NCBI GenBank assembly: GCA_018857735.1
Contig: JABMCL010003271.1
Location: forward strand, 361,001 to 425,000
DNA length: 64,000 bases
Reading direction: 5' to 3'
Source: Alviniconcha marisindica
Taxonomy: Eukaryota; Mollusca; Gastropoda; Provannidae
In this document: one piece after another, positions 12,801 through 21,000 of the stretch
Layout: each line of letters opens with the position of its first letter
Numbering within the stretch: position 1 is the stretch's first letter
Translations under genes and position numbers: made by a program
Notes under the pieces: generated by a model
Databases searched by the model: none
The model's input: only the letters and a program-made list of their open reading frames with translations
Told to the model about the DNA's origin: nothing

Positions 12801-15346
12801 ACACTAAAATTAAGTTTCATCGGAAGGTCTTAAACATGTATGGTTCTATTGACTGACTCAGACAGACGCACCGTTAATTACATCTCTGATCAGCGTGCGA
12901 ATGCTAAAGATTTCGCTAAAATCCGCTTCATGTGGATCTTGTCCCGAAGATGCAGCATCTTCCTTTGTTTCTTGCCGTGTGCCGGCATCTTTCGTACTTT
13001 CCCCGTCCATTTTGGTTCTTTACAACTGTTCTTCCGTTCAGAGTTACATGCCCTTGCAGTTTTGTGGGATCCGCGATAGCTCATGGTCCGTCCACTTGTG
13101 AGAAGGCCGCCGGGCGGGCTTAGTCCGGCAAAACGTGACATTCTTCTCACTAGCAGAGTCATTCGCTTTCCCCTTTTCTCAACACATGTTTTGTTTAACA
13201 CGTAGAAGAGATCAGCTGAAATTTTAAATAAGGATTTTGTTTGAAAATTCCGTAACGACCTCGCCGGAGGAAACTCTGTGACTGACTGACTATGAAGCCG
13301 CATCCATACCTACTCAATCACTTCGTCATTAGTTTCCCGCTTGTCCCAAGTCAGGTTCAGACCAGTGTATACGGAAAGTGCTTTCCTTGCCGAATGCCGC
13401 TGCCCGGAAAAATGTGGATAGCTCGTACTGGCTGTTAATATTCAGTGAGTCTAAACTGAGTTTCGTCAGTGCGGAACGACCCAGTCCGGTGACGCGGCGC
13501 GGCGGAGCAGCCGGAGAACCGGCCACTATCCAGCCGATGATGTCGGGCTGACTTATTAGGGACAAACGGGAAAGGCCAGTAAGATGAGCCGGTTTGGCCT
13601 AGCGGTAAGGCGTTAGGTTGGTAAGCGGAAGGACCTCGGTTCCGCGATACCGCTTCGGCTCTCCTTTCTCTTCAAAAAGGTCAGTTGTGGTTTGTAGACA
13701 TTGTCCTGCTACTTTGTCCGTCACTTCCTACTGAAACATTAAAATGGCTCTCATCGCTGCCCATCTTAATGCAGGAATCATTCTGGTGGTGACAGAGTAG
13801 CGATAGGTATATAATCTCCCTCTTCCGGCACCTCCATCCCCCCCCCCCCCCCCCCCCCCACACACACACACCACTTCTCCCCGTCCCTAATAAGCCTTAT
13901 GGTTTCTGTGGACGTTAAGCACCATGTTTACTTACTTACTTAGGCCAGTAAACATGGTGCTTAACATCCACAGAAACCATAAGGTTTATGATAGAGAGAA
14001 GAAGGCCAGGGAGGGGGCGGGGGGAGGGGGTTGGTTCCCGCGGGGTTGAGTCAGCCACGGTGTTGCTTTACGTCCACTGAGAAACCGTAGACTTATTAGG
14101 GACGGGAGCCCACGACGGCCCCCTCGACTTTCACACAGCTCCTGAGCTCTGACCGGAGGTGGTGGAAGAGGGAGATTATATACCTATCACTACACTGTCA
14201 CCACATGAATGACTCCTGCATGCATTACAAACGATGTTTCATTAATTGTGAGGGACAAAGTCACACTGAGACAATGTCCGCAAACCACAACGTGACCTTT
14301 GTGAAGAGAAAAGAGAGCCGGAGAGGAATCGAGCTGAGGCCATTTCTGCTTACCAGCTGCCTTACCGCCTTACCGCTAGGCCACACCGGCTCACACGTAG
14401 GTCTGTTAAATGGAAAACACTTTCATCCAAGCTGGAAAACGAAACCCCCCCACTAACCCCCACCCGGCCAATAGTAAGTAAACATGGTGCTGAACGTCCA
14501 CAGAAACCGTAAGGCTTATTAGGGACGGGGAAAAGGTGGGGGAAGGGGGTGTGGAGTGGGGGGGGGGGGGGGGGGGGGGGGGAGGGAGATTATATACTTA
14601 TCGCTACACTGTCACCACCAGAATGACTTCTGCATTAAGATGGGCAGCGATGAGAGCCATTTTAATGTTTCATAATTGTGAGGGATAAAGTCACAAGACA
14701 GTGTCCACAGACCACAACTTTTGAAGAGAAAGGAGAGCCGAAGCGGATTCGAACCGAGGTCCTTCTGCTTACCGCCTAACGCCTTACCGGCTCTCTACCC
14801 GGCCAATCGCTTTCCTTCCTTTTTTGAGCAGTTCTTCAAATCCTCTCTTGAATCGTTTCCGGAGTAGTCCTGCTAATAATGATTATCAGCAGACGCCAGG
14901 AGTTTAATAATATCGGTTTCAACTAATCAATTTTACCGATGATTTTTCCGATGAACTTGTCAGTTCGACATTTTTGCGGCCGCACTCGTAAAAGTGACCA
15001 AAACATCCCGAGAACAGAGTCTACTGGCGTTTGGCTGTTTACATTAATATTAAAACAAGTACATTTTGCGGGTTGACATGTCTCAGTGAAAGTCCAGGTA
15101 TATATGAGTCAGTGAAGTCTGAAATAGAAAGGGAAGAGCAGTTGTATGTGTGAGGTTTCAAATGCACTAAATTTAACCATTATAAATGTGCCCGTTATAT
15201 ATATATATATATATATATATTTTGTTTTGTACCTGAAATACTTTTTTTATTTTTTTATTTTTTATTTTTTAGTGCCTACGCTCAACATGCCATAGACATT
15301 TGTTTGGTAAATGTTCCACACACACACACACAACACACACACACAC

Positions 15347-15433
<87 letters not shown>

Positions 15434-15461
15434 CACAACACAACACAACACAACACAACAC

Positions 15462-15534
<73 letters not shown>

Positions 15535-15645
15535 CACACACACACATTTTTGATGCAGATATCTCCGCGTATTCCCCGACGCGGATTCGGCTGCCCCCAG
15601 TGGAGGCGAAAATGACATACCTTCTCCCTTTTTCATCGTCATCAT
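747..15645 (-). CDS. CWH43: CWH43/PGAP2-interacting protein, partial gene (C-terminus off the left edge)
   Basis: Spliced gene on the minus strand. Coding segments in transcript order: 15645-15621 (tentative), 11852-11540, 11109-10955, 9566-9380, 8790-8651, 6385-6149, 4688-4611, 3169-3064, 955-820 of the 1.8 kb exon (that is 1955-1820), and 811-747. Every supported junction is GT-AG, and phases match at all junctions except 4611 to 3169, where phase 1 meets phase 0, so at least one exon is missing there. The N-terminal half is a string of hydrophobic helices. The C-terminal half begins an endonuclease/exonuclease/phosphatase-like domain with [35 protein letters not shown] and [14 protein letters not shown]. 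Known CWH43 proteins act in the ER/Golgi on the lipid part of GPI anchors (ceramide remodelling in yeast). About 480 residues are visible against roughly 700 in vertebrate CWH43, so the remainder should lie left of position 1. Family assignment is firm; the first exon is not. Confidence 0.9.
773..1050 (-). repeat. Tandem copies of a CWH43 exon, 99-bp period
   Basis: The core GTGGACCTGACTATG starts at 773 (real exon), 872 and 971 (the 971 copy reads GACTATGTTG). On the minus strand the extra copies still read [19 protein letters not shown] peptides and keep a CCAG acceptor, but the position of the GTGAGC donor has become GCTGTAG, so they look unusable as internal exons. Confidence 0.85.
1140..1810. 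repeat. ~170-bp purine-rich intronic repeat, three copies
   Basis: The block TAAGTCAATAAAAACTCAAA followed by AGCTG recurs near 1,455 and 1,638, with a related copy near 1,290. Each is followed by GA/AAG-rich sequence (AAGAAGGAAGGAAGG). The first copy is interrupted by a SINE-tail fragment at 1,197-1,285. Confidence 0.7.
1197..1285 (+). mobile_element. SINE tail fragment, subfamily B
   Basis: Contains GAGCTGTGTGAAAGTCGAGG, TGGGCTCCCATCCCTAATAA, GGTTTCTATGGCCATAAAGC and AACACTCAACCAA. The same arrangement is present at 63,659 and 63,838 and inverted at about 14,056-14,145, so it is a dispersed element end. Confidence 0.7.
1820..1955 (-). CDS. CWH43: CWH43 exon: core of the endonuclease/phosphatase-like domain
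   Basis: Acceptor CTTCAG, donor GTTAGT; 136 nt, phase 1 in and phase 2 out. It encodes [20 protein letters not shown], then [20 protein letters not shown] and DHTWG. The LLESD acidic motif is at the position of a metal-binding or catalytic carboxylate in this nuclease/phosphatase fold (family knowledge; role in CWH43 not proven). Confidence 0.95.
2150..3063. repeat. 54-bp minisatellite abutting a CWH43 exon donor
   Basis: About 15 copies of a 54-bp unit containing ACGTACCAGCTCTGTTCTCA, AGCAGTAGTGGGAAAGG and GATGTGCAAAGCC. Because 54 is divisible by three, it stays open in several frames and mimics a repetitive protein. On the minus strand each unit carries CTGGTACGT, CTGGTACAT or CTGGTATGT, matching the GTACGT donor of the exon ending at 3,064. 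A segment with GACACTGTCGTCAGGCAGCA occurs at ~2,212 and ~2,690, showing a higher-order block of ~475 bp. Confidence 0.9.
3064..3169 (-). CDS. CWH43: CWH43 exon: start of the endonuclease/phosphatase-like domain
   Basis: Acceptor TGTCAG, donor GTACGT; 106 nt, phase 0 in and phase 1 out. It encodes [20 protein letters not shown] followed by [15 protein letters not shown]. The HFGYDNKGW core is characteristic of the family. A 54-bp minisatellite that repeats the donor region starts directly at its 3' edge. Confidence 0.92.
3610..3840. repeat. 72-bp tandem repeat, about three copies
   Basis: GTCATGTATCCAGGGAAATT recurs at 3,679 and 3,751, with a diverged third copy at ~3,823. The unit also contains GAGGTCATGACCTGTGTCA. 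Intronic within the CWH43 gene. Confidence 0.8.
4611..4688 (-). CDS. CWH43: CWH43 exon: linker before the phosphatase-like domain
   Basis: Acceptor GTTTCAG, donor GTGAGT; 78 nt, phase 1 in and phase 1 out. It encodes [19 protein letters not shown] and on to GLHRA. The following recognised exon needs phase 0, so another exon probably lies between 3,170 and 4,610; I could not find it. The acceptor and first ~14 nt of this exon recur several times in the upstream intron (4,690-5,400). Confidence 0.75.
4689..5405. repeat. 58-bp then ~38-bp tandem array derived from a CWH43 exon acceptor
   Basis: The proximal part has 58-bp units with CTTGCCACCTGAAACAGTGA and GGGTGCAGATTAATTCACA. The distal part has shorter ~38-bp units with GAAACTTTGCCATGTTTTGG. 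The last unit near 5,390 again has the full CTTTGCCACCTGAAACAC. On the minus strand the long units reproduce GTTTCAG followed by GTGGCAAGGTTTCC, the acceptor and first bases of the exon at 4,688. Confidence 0.88.
5885..6070. repeat. (GT)n microsatellite with mixed purine-pyrimidine flank
   Basis: About 55 bp of pure GT from 5,889, followed by alternating GTGTGCG/CACGCACG and CATGCATG steps. Open frames through it are low-complexity artefacts. Confidence 0.9.
6149..6385 (-). CDS. CWH43: CWH43 exon: transmembrane segments with FNFVPGG motif
   Basis: Acceptor GGCCAG, donor GTGAGT; 237 nt, phase 1 at both ends. It encodes [20 protein letters not shown], then [20 protein letters not shown] and the hydrophobic segment [15 protein letters not shown]. 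The [15 protein letters not shown] tract was the first firm marker for the family. Confidence 0.93.
6651..6697. repeat. (TA)n/(GA)n microsatellite
   Basis: ATATATATA followed by about 40 bp of GA, one AAAG interruption. The flanking 6,390-7,500 holds no recognised gene feature; it is CWH43 intron. Confidence 0.85.
7530..8010. repeat. ~77-bp degenerate tandem repeat
   Basis: Units contain AACATGTCATTCCTCTGCTC, TTCATTCAGGCAGTTCTCTG and TTGTTCACAGAAGCCCGCAA, at about 7,770, 7,847 and 7,925, with more diverged copies (CTGATCACATCATTCACCTG) upstream from ~7,620. No exon similarity was seen. Confidence 0.8.
8080..8650. repeat. 71-bp tandem array copying the 3' end of a CWH43 exon plus its donor
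   Basis: CAGCTCACCTGCATAGCCCT or a close variant occurs at about 8,149, 8,220, 8,290, 8,360, 8,431, 8,503 and 8,573, then in the real exon at 8,644. Each unit also contains CCAGGTGGGCAGATAATACA and GAATGTGTAAGGTGACTGAA. On the minus strand each reads as the codons for LPTWQGYA followed by GTGAGCTG. One copy has GTAAGC and another GTGAGCAC in place of GTGAGCTG. Confidence 0.9.
8651..8790 (-). CDS. CWH43: CWH43 exon: transmembrane segment
   Basis: Acceptor TTTCAG, donor GTGAGC; 140 nt, phase 2 in and phase 1 out. It encodes [20 protein letters not shown] and then [12 protein letters not shown]. The last ~45 nt of the exon plus its donor are repeated about seven times in the downstream intron with a ~71-bp period. 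Confidence 0.88.
9028..9345. repeat. (GT)n-rich compound microsatellite
   Basis: GT, GTGG, CATG and poly-G steps ending in (GA)n. It gives long spurious cysteine/valine or threonine/histidine frames on both strands. Confidence 0.9.
9380..9566 (-). CDS. CWH43: CWH43 exon: luminal/loop and transmembrane segment
   Basis: Acceptor TTGCAG, donor GTGAGT; 187 nt, phase 1 in and phase 2 out. It starts with an acidic stretch (DDVVEAEPE), then [20 protein letters not shown], ending at PGIWG. The 5' part of this exon, with its acceptor, is duplicated about 123 bp further into the upstream intron (around 9,622-9,725). Confidence 0.88.
9499..9725 (-). repeat. Duplicated 5' half of a CWH43 exon with its acceptor
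   Basis: The block from GCCTGAACCCAGCCAGGTTG to ACATCATCACCTGCAAAC and TCTTTCAGTTACAGCACTG in the real exon region recurs from 9,622 as GCCTGAAACCCAGCAAGGTT and onward, offset about 123 bp. The copy keeps the TTGCAG acceptor and reads DDVVEAEPE on the minus strand, but meets a stop after about 30 codons. Confidence 0.85.
9824..9875. repeat. (TA)n microsatellite
   Basis: About 50 bp of TA. Similar shorter TA runs occur at 15,198-15,220, 26,912-26,938, 29,378-29,413 and 42,398-42,436. Confidence 0.9.
10050..10340 (-). mobile_element. CR1/L2-like LINE fragment: end of the reverse-transcriptase ORF
   Basis: The minus strand reads [20 protein letters not shown], then after a +1 shift [11 protein letters not shown] and KQAFH before a stop. 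This is the usual end of CR1/L2-type LINE ORF2 proteins (SFSFxAPxVWNSLP followed by [16 protein letters not shown]). It is truncated and frameshifted, so inactive, and sits in a CWH43 intron. Confidence 0.75.
10955..11109 (-). CDS. CWH43: CWH43 exon: transmembrane segments
   Basis: Acceptor CTGCAG, donor GTTAGT; 155 nt, phase 2 in and phase 1 out. It encodes [20 protein letters not shown] and then a second hydrophobic stretch ending ANLDHIFS. Its phases match both neighbours. The edges are free of tandem repeats. Confidence 0.88.
11358..11412. repeat. (CA)n microsatellite
   Basis: CA runs with CACCAC interruptions followed by ATATATAT. Confidence 0.85.
11540..11852 (-). CDS. CWH43: CWH43 exon: N-terminal transmembrane segments
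   Basis: Acceptor TTACAG, donor GTGAAG; 313 nt, phase 1 in and phase 2 out. It encodes [19 protein letters not shown] followed by further hydrophobic helices containing SLASFQAP and ending SPSQRI. The tract from W-S to S-F-Q-A-P is the most recognisable part of the CWH43 N-terminal membrane domain. No tandem array touches either edge of this exon. Confidence 0.9.
11990..12290. repeat. Duplicated segment, ~215-bp spacing
   Basis: CTAGTCAGGAAATTAACCCT/TCAATTTTTGCATATGC near 12,028 recurs as CTAGTCAGGAAATAGCCTTT/TCAATTTTTGCGTATGC near 12,242. Intronic; no gene seen from 11,860 to 13,580 apart from unrecognised short frames. Confidence 0.6.
13585..13942 (+). mobile_element. Near full-length tRNA-derived SINE (subfamily A)
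   Basis: The head GAGCCGGTTTGGCCTAGCGG has a pol III A-box-like tract, with a B-box-like GGTTCC(GC)GATACC and a CGGCTC end that can pair with GAGCCG. The body contains TTAAAATGGCTCTCATCGCT and GGAATCATTCTGGTGGTGAC, then an expanded poly-C/(CA)n tract. The tail is GTCCCTAATAAGCC, TTCTGTGGACGTTAAGCACC, ATGTTTACTTACTTACTTA. Related copies: 14,050-14,395, 14,472-14,795, 18,163-18,228, 31,180-31,297 and 48,032-48,364, all inverted. Confidence 0.85.
13945..13992 (-). mobile_element. SINE tail fragment, inverted against the previous copy
   Basis: AGTAAACATGGTGCTTAACA and TCCACAGAAACCATAAGG are the reverse complement of the tail at 13,893-13,930, so the two tails form a near-perfect ~45-bp inverted repeat. 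Confidence 0.8.
14050..14395 (-). mobile_element. tRNA-derived SINE, composite copy
   Basis: Reverse orientation. From left: a subfamily-B tail (GTTGCTTTACGTCCACTGAG, CTTATTAGGGACGGGAGCCC, CTTTCACACAGCTCCTGAGC), then the subfamily-A body (AGGGAGATTATATACCTATC, GTGAGGGACAAAGTCACACT), then the head ending CTTACCGCTAGGCCACACCG. Either a recombinant or two insertions joined. Confidence 0.75.
14472..14795 (-). mobile_element. tRNA-derived SINE with expanded poly-G tract
   Basis: Reverse orientation: AAGTAAACATGGTGCTGAAC, CCGTAAGGCTTATTAGGGAC, then ~25 G in the internal C-tract position, AGGGAGATTATATACTTATC, GATGGGCAGCGATGAGAGCC and a truncated head ending GCCTAACGCCTTACCGGCTC. Confidence 0.8.
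15315..15546. repeat. (CA)n with internal (ACAAC)n block
   Basis: About 230 bp: CA runs, a central array of ACAAC units at ~15,431-15,465, and CA again. Responsible for long spurious frames on both strands. Confidence 0.95.
15621..15645 (-). CDS. CWH43: Tentative first coding exon of CWH43
   Basis: A 25-nt candidate: start codon at 15645-15643, eight codons (MMTMKKGE) plus one base, then donor GTATGT. The single leftover G joins the GC at the start of the 11852 exon to make Gly, the phase required there. It was the only candidate I found between 12 and 15.7 kb that has an ATG, a donor and the right phase. The peptide itself is not conserved enough to recognise, and the true start could be a different short exon. 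Confidence 0.3.
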
Positions 15646-15884
15646 AAAGAAGTTTTTTTGTTTTTTTTTTAAAGCTTTAGAAGAGACGCTGATTTTTTTT
15701 AAAGTTGATATATATATATATACATGTATGTATGCTCCTTTCCCATGCTAACGGAGTCTACCACCTGACGGTGGTTTTCTTTTGTTAGTGTTGGGTTGAT
15801 ATCCTCTCACCATTGGCCCGTGTGCCGGTGGTCACGGATGAGCTACTCAGACAGCGAAACACGTGTCTGACCTAGGCAAAACAC

Positions 15885-15997
<113 letters not shown>

Positions 15998-16173
15998 AAT
16001 GGTCCCCACGAGGATCAGATTTTGATTACCCTCTGCTTTATGCTTACCATTGTGGTCCCCCTTCCCCTCCTCCCACTCTCCCCCCATCCCCACCACAGAT
16101 TCACTCTGTTTATGGACTTCCAGATCTAAATATTATATTGTTGAGGCCAACAATCAATTATTTGCTTCCCTGC

Positions 16174-16177
<4 letters not shown>

Positions 16178-16243
<66 letters not shown>

Positions 16244-16298
16244 TTTTTTGTTTTTGTTTTGTTTTTGTTTTTGTTTTTGTTTTTCTCTCTCTCTTTTT

Positions 16299-16363
<65 letters not shown>

Positions 16364-16422
16364 CTCTCTCTCTCCTCTCTCTCTCTCTCTCTTCTTCTTC
16401 TACATTTCGAATATGGGGGGGG

Positions 16423-16501
<79 letters not shown>

Positions 16502-16503
16502 GC
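16178..16503. repeat. (CT)n / TTTTTG / (CT)n / (GA)n compound tract
   Basis: Poly-C leads into (CT)n, then GTTTTTGTTTTT repeats, (CT)n with CTCCTC steps, poly-G and ~75 bp of GA. The (CT)n and (GA)n arms are complementary and could fold back. Confidence 0.95.
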
Positions 16504-16824
16504 AAGACGCAAGACGCAAAAGTTTATTTGATTGGCCTGTGGCTCACAAAGGTTATACTAATAGTTGCAAACTGTACTTTAGCAAAGTGTTCAGAGGAAC
16601 ATGTAAATCATAAGAAATAGCAATCACACATATATCCAGAATTTTTACAGTATGTAGATGAATATACACAAACATGAAGTGCACTAACGTAACTATACAG
16701 TCGCGTCATCATTCACGTAATAAGAATTATCTTCGTTTAAAGGCTAAGTGCAGGAATATGGCAAAGTTCTTAATAATGACCTTGTTTTCAGTTGATAGTA
16801 ACAAAACGAGTCGAAATGAACTTG

Positions 16825-17570
16825 GTTGGCTATAAAAATTTATCAGGTATAAGTCTTTGACGTAAATCTTTTAGAGCAGAACAACACAACGCGAAATGCA
16901 CTTCATTTTCGACAGCAGCTCTACACAAAGGACATATGGTGTCTGTGTTGGCATGCGTTTTATATCGCAAAGAATGAACAACTATAGGACTTACACCAAA
17001 TCTAAACTTAATAAGCGAGTTCCTTATATACTTATTAACATCAACTGAAAGATATACTGCTTGCACATGATTTGTCTTAAATTGTCTGTAAAAATTAAAT
17101 CTATCACTTGCATCAATTCGACTTTTCCAGTCCTGCCAGCGGTTGTCAATAAGTCTTTGTCTAAAACAACGTATAAACAAATTAACTTCCTGAACTCCCT
17201 TGCCTGCCATACGTACCCAAAACCAAATCTAAACAATGTTGTGCGAATTTTGGTCACCCAATTATTTTTCCTTGTTCATCTAAATGCAATAACATCAAAT
17301 AGGCTTTGTAGGGTAAACGTTTTTCATTCATTCTAGTAATCTTAAGCCAATAACATACTGCACGAACATATGCATTTATATACAATGGGTACCTTGCAGT
17401 ATCTCCATATATCATATTGTTTGGTGTCATTTGACCCACCGCAAGAAACCTTTTTAATGCAAACATATGGGTTTTTTCTATTTGATAACAATAATCATCC
17501 TCAAGGCCCCAGATCTCTGCGGCGTACAGAAGCACTGGTTGTACTTTAGTCGAAAAGTTTCCCAAAAAGT
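16825..17570 (-). mobile_element. Non-LTR retrotransposon (LINE) ORF2 C-terminal fragment
   Basis: The minus strand reads, in order but in different frames, VQPVLLYAAEIWG, CYWLKITRMNEKRLPYKAY, FGFGYVWQAR, NRWQDWKSRIDASDRFNFY and ICPLCRAAVENEVHFALCC. This order (L-Y-x-x-E-I-W-G after the RT domain, ending in a CxxC...H...C zinc-ribbon-like motif) is typical of LINE ORF2 C-termini. At least two frameshifts and the lack of an RT domain make it a dead fragment. Confidence 0.8.
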
Positions 17571-17639
17571 TTCATAGACTGATTATCAAATCAGTTTGTA
17601 CAAAACACTCAAAATACCCACGACTGCCCTTTTACGAGA

Positions 17640-18061
17640 GAGAGAGAGAGAGAGAGGGAGAGGTGCGTCGTTAGCATAGATCTAAAAATCTGACATCAGT
17701 GTGTTGCGGGGATGCCCGGCGGTGTCGGGTAGTTTTCAGGCCGGAGCCGCAAACTGAGCTGAGTGGACTGTGCTGTTGTCTTAGTTGTTGTTCAGGCATG
17801 GACTTACATTTATGCCCCGGTTCCGAGCCGGCCGGGCTATGATAGTTCTTAGAAAGCCCGGCCGGCCGAAAGTGTGCGGCTTGTCAGTGTTGTTGAGTTG
17901 CAGTGTGGCACTGTGTAGCACTCTGTCGTTTGAGATATAGTTGTCTACCTGGACACTTAGTCTGTTGATCTGCTGGATCCGAAAACAACAACAACAAAAC
18001 TCTCGGTTTTATCAGTGGTTTCACTGAGTGGTTTTCAGTGCCGGATTATTATGCCGTCGAC
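17640..18061 (+). promoter_or_regulatory. Probable promoter and non-coding first exon of the zinc-finger gene
   Basis: GC-richer, CpG-containing stretch ending at CGACCT with donor GTAAGT at 18,062. If it is joined to the acceptor at 21,474 (TTTCAG), an in-frame stop follows the ATG at 18,051 after a few codons, so this exon would be 5' untranslated. It contains a perfect 12-bp GC hairpin at 17,827-17,866. No TATA box is evident. Assignment rests on position and the donor only. Confidence 0.35.
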
Positions 18062-21000
18062 CTGTAAGTTCATTCTATCTCAGTGCTGAAGGTTATTCGG
18101 ATTAATAACATTCTTTAATCATAGTAACTTCAGTCATATCATATCTGTATAGTCATATAAGTAAAAGTAAGTAAACACTGATTGTGCTTAACGTCCACAG
18201 AAACCATAAGGCTTATTAGGAACGGGGTCATATGAGTGTTGACCTCTTAATTTTACGCCGGCCGAGAATTCAGTGGCTAGTTCGGCATTAAAATCACTGA
18301 AGTTCTTCCAAATAGCGACGGTTTATTAACTCAGTATATTATCGGATAATCATGTATGCACTCTATGCCGAATCTCATCAGTGTCAATGAGCCATCGGTC
18401 AGTTGGCCTGCAGTGACTCTGTGTAATTTGTATATGAATGAGTTGTTAAACTGTGTTATTCTTAAATTGCCTCAAAATATAATTATGCTTAGCTTGTGAC
18501 AAAAAAACTGCCAAAAGTTTCATGGGTTGACCGTTTGTTTTTATTTTTGAGGCACAGAAGTTCTGCGACCGGTGAGAAAATGTTATATAACGGGTAAACG
18601 TATTCTGCACACATGCAAATTGAGTAAAACTGCCGCACAGGAACGGCGGTCAGTGGAAATACTTGCAAACTGGCGTTAAATTTAACTCCAGTCGGTGACG
18701 GCCTGCGCCGGGCATAATTTACAAGTGGTGTCTATTATACTGTTGTTTGTCAGCTACAGACTTTGTATGACAACCTAAATCAAAGTGAACAATCAGTATA
18801 GTTTCTTTTGCTGAAGGTGGTGGTGGTTGTGATATTTTTTTTAAATAATTTCGCAGATATTCACACCTAAGTGCTTGTTTTCAAGGTTTGCCGGTTCATT
18901 CCTTGCCCACAATCACACGGTGTCGCTGTATAATCACAGCCGCACCTACTAAAAAATCTACTAAAAATCACATGCCGACATGGACTTGTAACTTTGATTA
19001 TATGCAAATGCTTTGTTATAAAAAAAGAATTAAAATTTCATGACCCCCTCTGTTATAGTGTTAATCTAGTTTGTATTGTATTCTAAACAGAATACTATAA
19101 GTGCACGAATACAGTAAACTAAAAAGGAATACTGTACTCTGTAGTAGGAATATTGAAATTTGAACTTAAAAACTCATTTTTGTAAAAGAGCTTTAGTGTT
19201 CTTAAAACTTGTCTTGGCCAAAGAGGCAGCCCTTACCCCAGCAGATAGAAGAGATATATAACTTAAAAACCTTGAGCATAATTTTGTTTTAAAAGTTCCA
19301 TTATGATATTATTTTCACTGAATTATTTTAATATTCTCTTGCATCTGTGGTGAATAGCAGGATTTGACTAGAAAATACTGTTTAAGTATTACAGTTGGCC
19401 TAACATCTTCCTCAAGACTTTTTGAATGTGATCTTGTTCCTCTGGTGATGTGACCACAGCTACTGTCATACCAGACATCAACCAGGTGGTGCATGCAATG
19501 CTAGGGTGGGACACTTGCCATTGTTTGATTGTGCAGCCAGTCAGATTGCTACATCTGTAGATCTGTCACAAATAAAACCAGCATTAGAAATTCAACACAA
19601 AATCAAGGGAGCATTTTAAACATTTCTTTTAAATTTTAAACTTACATTATAAGTTTTACCATCTCTTCTATCTGTTGGATAAAACTTCTGTTGAAAAGGC
19701 TAGTTAAAAATAAATAAGTAAATAAATTAAACGAAGAAATCAAGTGCAAACTTTAAATCTATTTTGTTTTTTAATCACTCAGACCTTCATTTAATTTCAA
19801 ATACTATTTTTGATTAAGTCTCTGTCAGTTACAAGAACTCCTCAGTAAAACTAGTAAAACTTTTTTCTTTTTTTTTACATTTACATTGTTACAGTAACAA
19901 ATTCAAAGCAAAAAATAATGAAGTGCAAATTTCAATTACTTTCACTTTTAAAGCGTCAACATTACTGAGCAACACAACAACAAAACATAAAAAGGAAAAG
20001 AAAAAAAGAAAAATTGCTCATGACTGACAATGGCATACAAATTGGAATAAATGTATCCAAATCCCTTATAGTAATAATACAGTATGTATGAAAGGTATGT
20101 GTACTGTATCAGTGCATGAGGTTTGAGCGTGTGTGTATGTGTGTGTGTGCAAATGTGTATATGATATAGGTCTGTAGTAATAGATAATCAAAATGTGCTT
20201 GTGCATTATCATCAGTTGTTTTCCCATTCCCATTACTGTAGTGTACACTGTAAGTATAAGTGGCTGAATCATGAATACATGTGCATTAGTAAGTTTTTAT
20301 GGTTGCATCAATTTATGGTACTGTGTAGATCAGGCCTGCAGATCTATAGAATTTTTTTTTTTTTTTTTTTTTTTTTTAAGGACTAGCCTACTGGCAGTGA
20401 TTTGGTGAATAATGTAAAAAAATCTACCAACCCAAAGGAATTACTACGAGCCTGAGATTTGTTTGTCTGTGATTTGTGAAAGACATTTTTTCATTTCACA
20501 CAGTTTGGCCTCGCCTTTTTTTGTTTAGTTTTTTGCAGTTTTACTTCTAAAGGTTAAAATGGTGATAACATTGCACTGTGCACACACAATGCTGTTCTGA
20601 TTTCTCTGATGATCAGAAAGTGAATCAATTCAGAGAAATCATTGCAGAAAGCAAAATGGGCTAGTGGTTTTGGGTCTTGACTCACCTTGAGGCTTTTCTA
20701 CTTTGTTTCCAGTGACCTGGCGAGTGTATAACTTCTGTAGCCTTGTGTACATATTTTGTTTGTTTTTATTGGTAATGGCATTGGTCAGTGCTTTGAGTTT
20801 GAAGCATACATTAATCAGCTGCTCTGAGAAATTGTGCGGTAGGAAAGTTTTATTAATGGTAATATTATTTTGCCTTTTTAGTTATTCATTTTTGACCCAC
20901 ATATTTTTATTTATTTTTTTAAGCAGAACTGCCAATTGGTAAAATGTGGGGCTTGTTGAAAACTTTAAAATTGTGATTTTTTTCGACAACTGTAATAATA

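Noticed and set aside
12890..13303. 137-codon basic frame on the minus strand
   Set aside because: No recognisable domain, overlapping frames on the other strand are similar in length, and no supporting splice phase with CWH43. It could be 5' UTR or chance.
13588..13660. Possible tRNA gene
   Set aside because: A- and B-box-like sequences are present but the anticodon arm does not fold well, and the same unit with a conserved body and tail recurs several times, so it is a SINE head.
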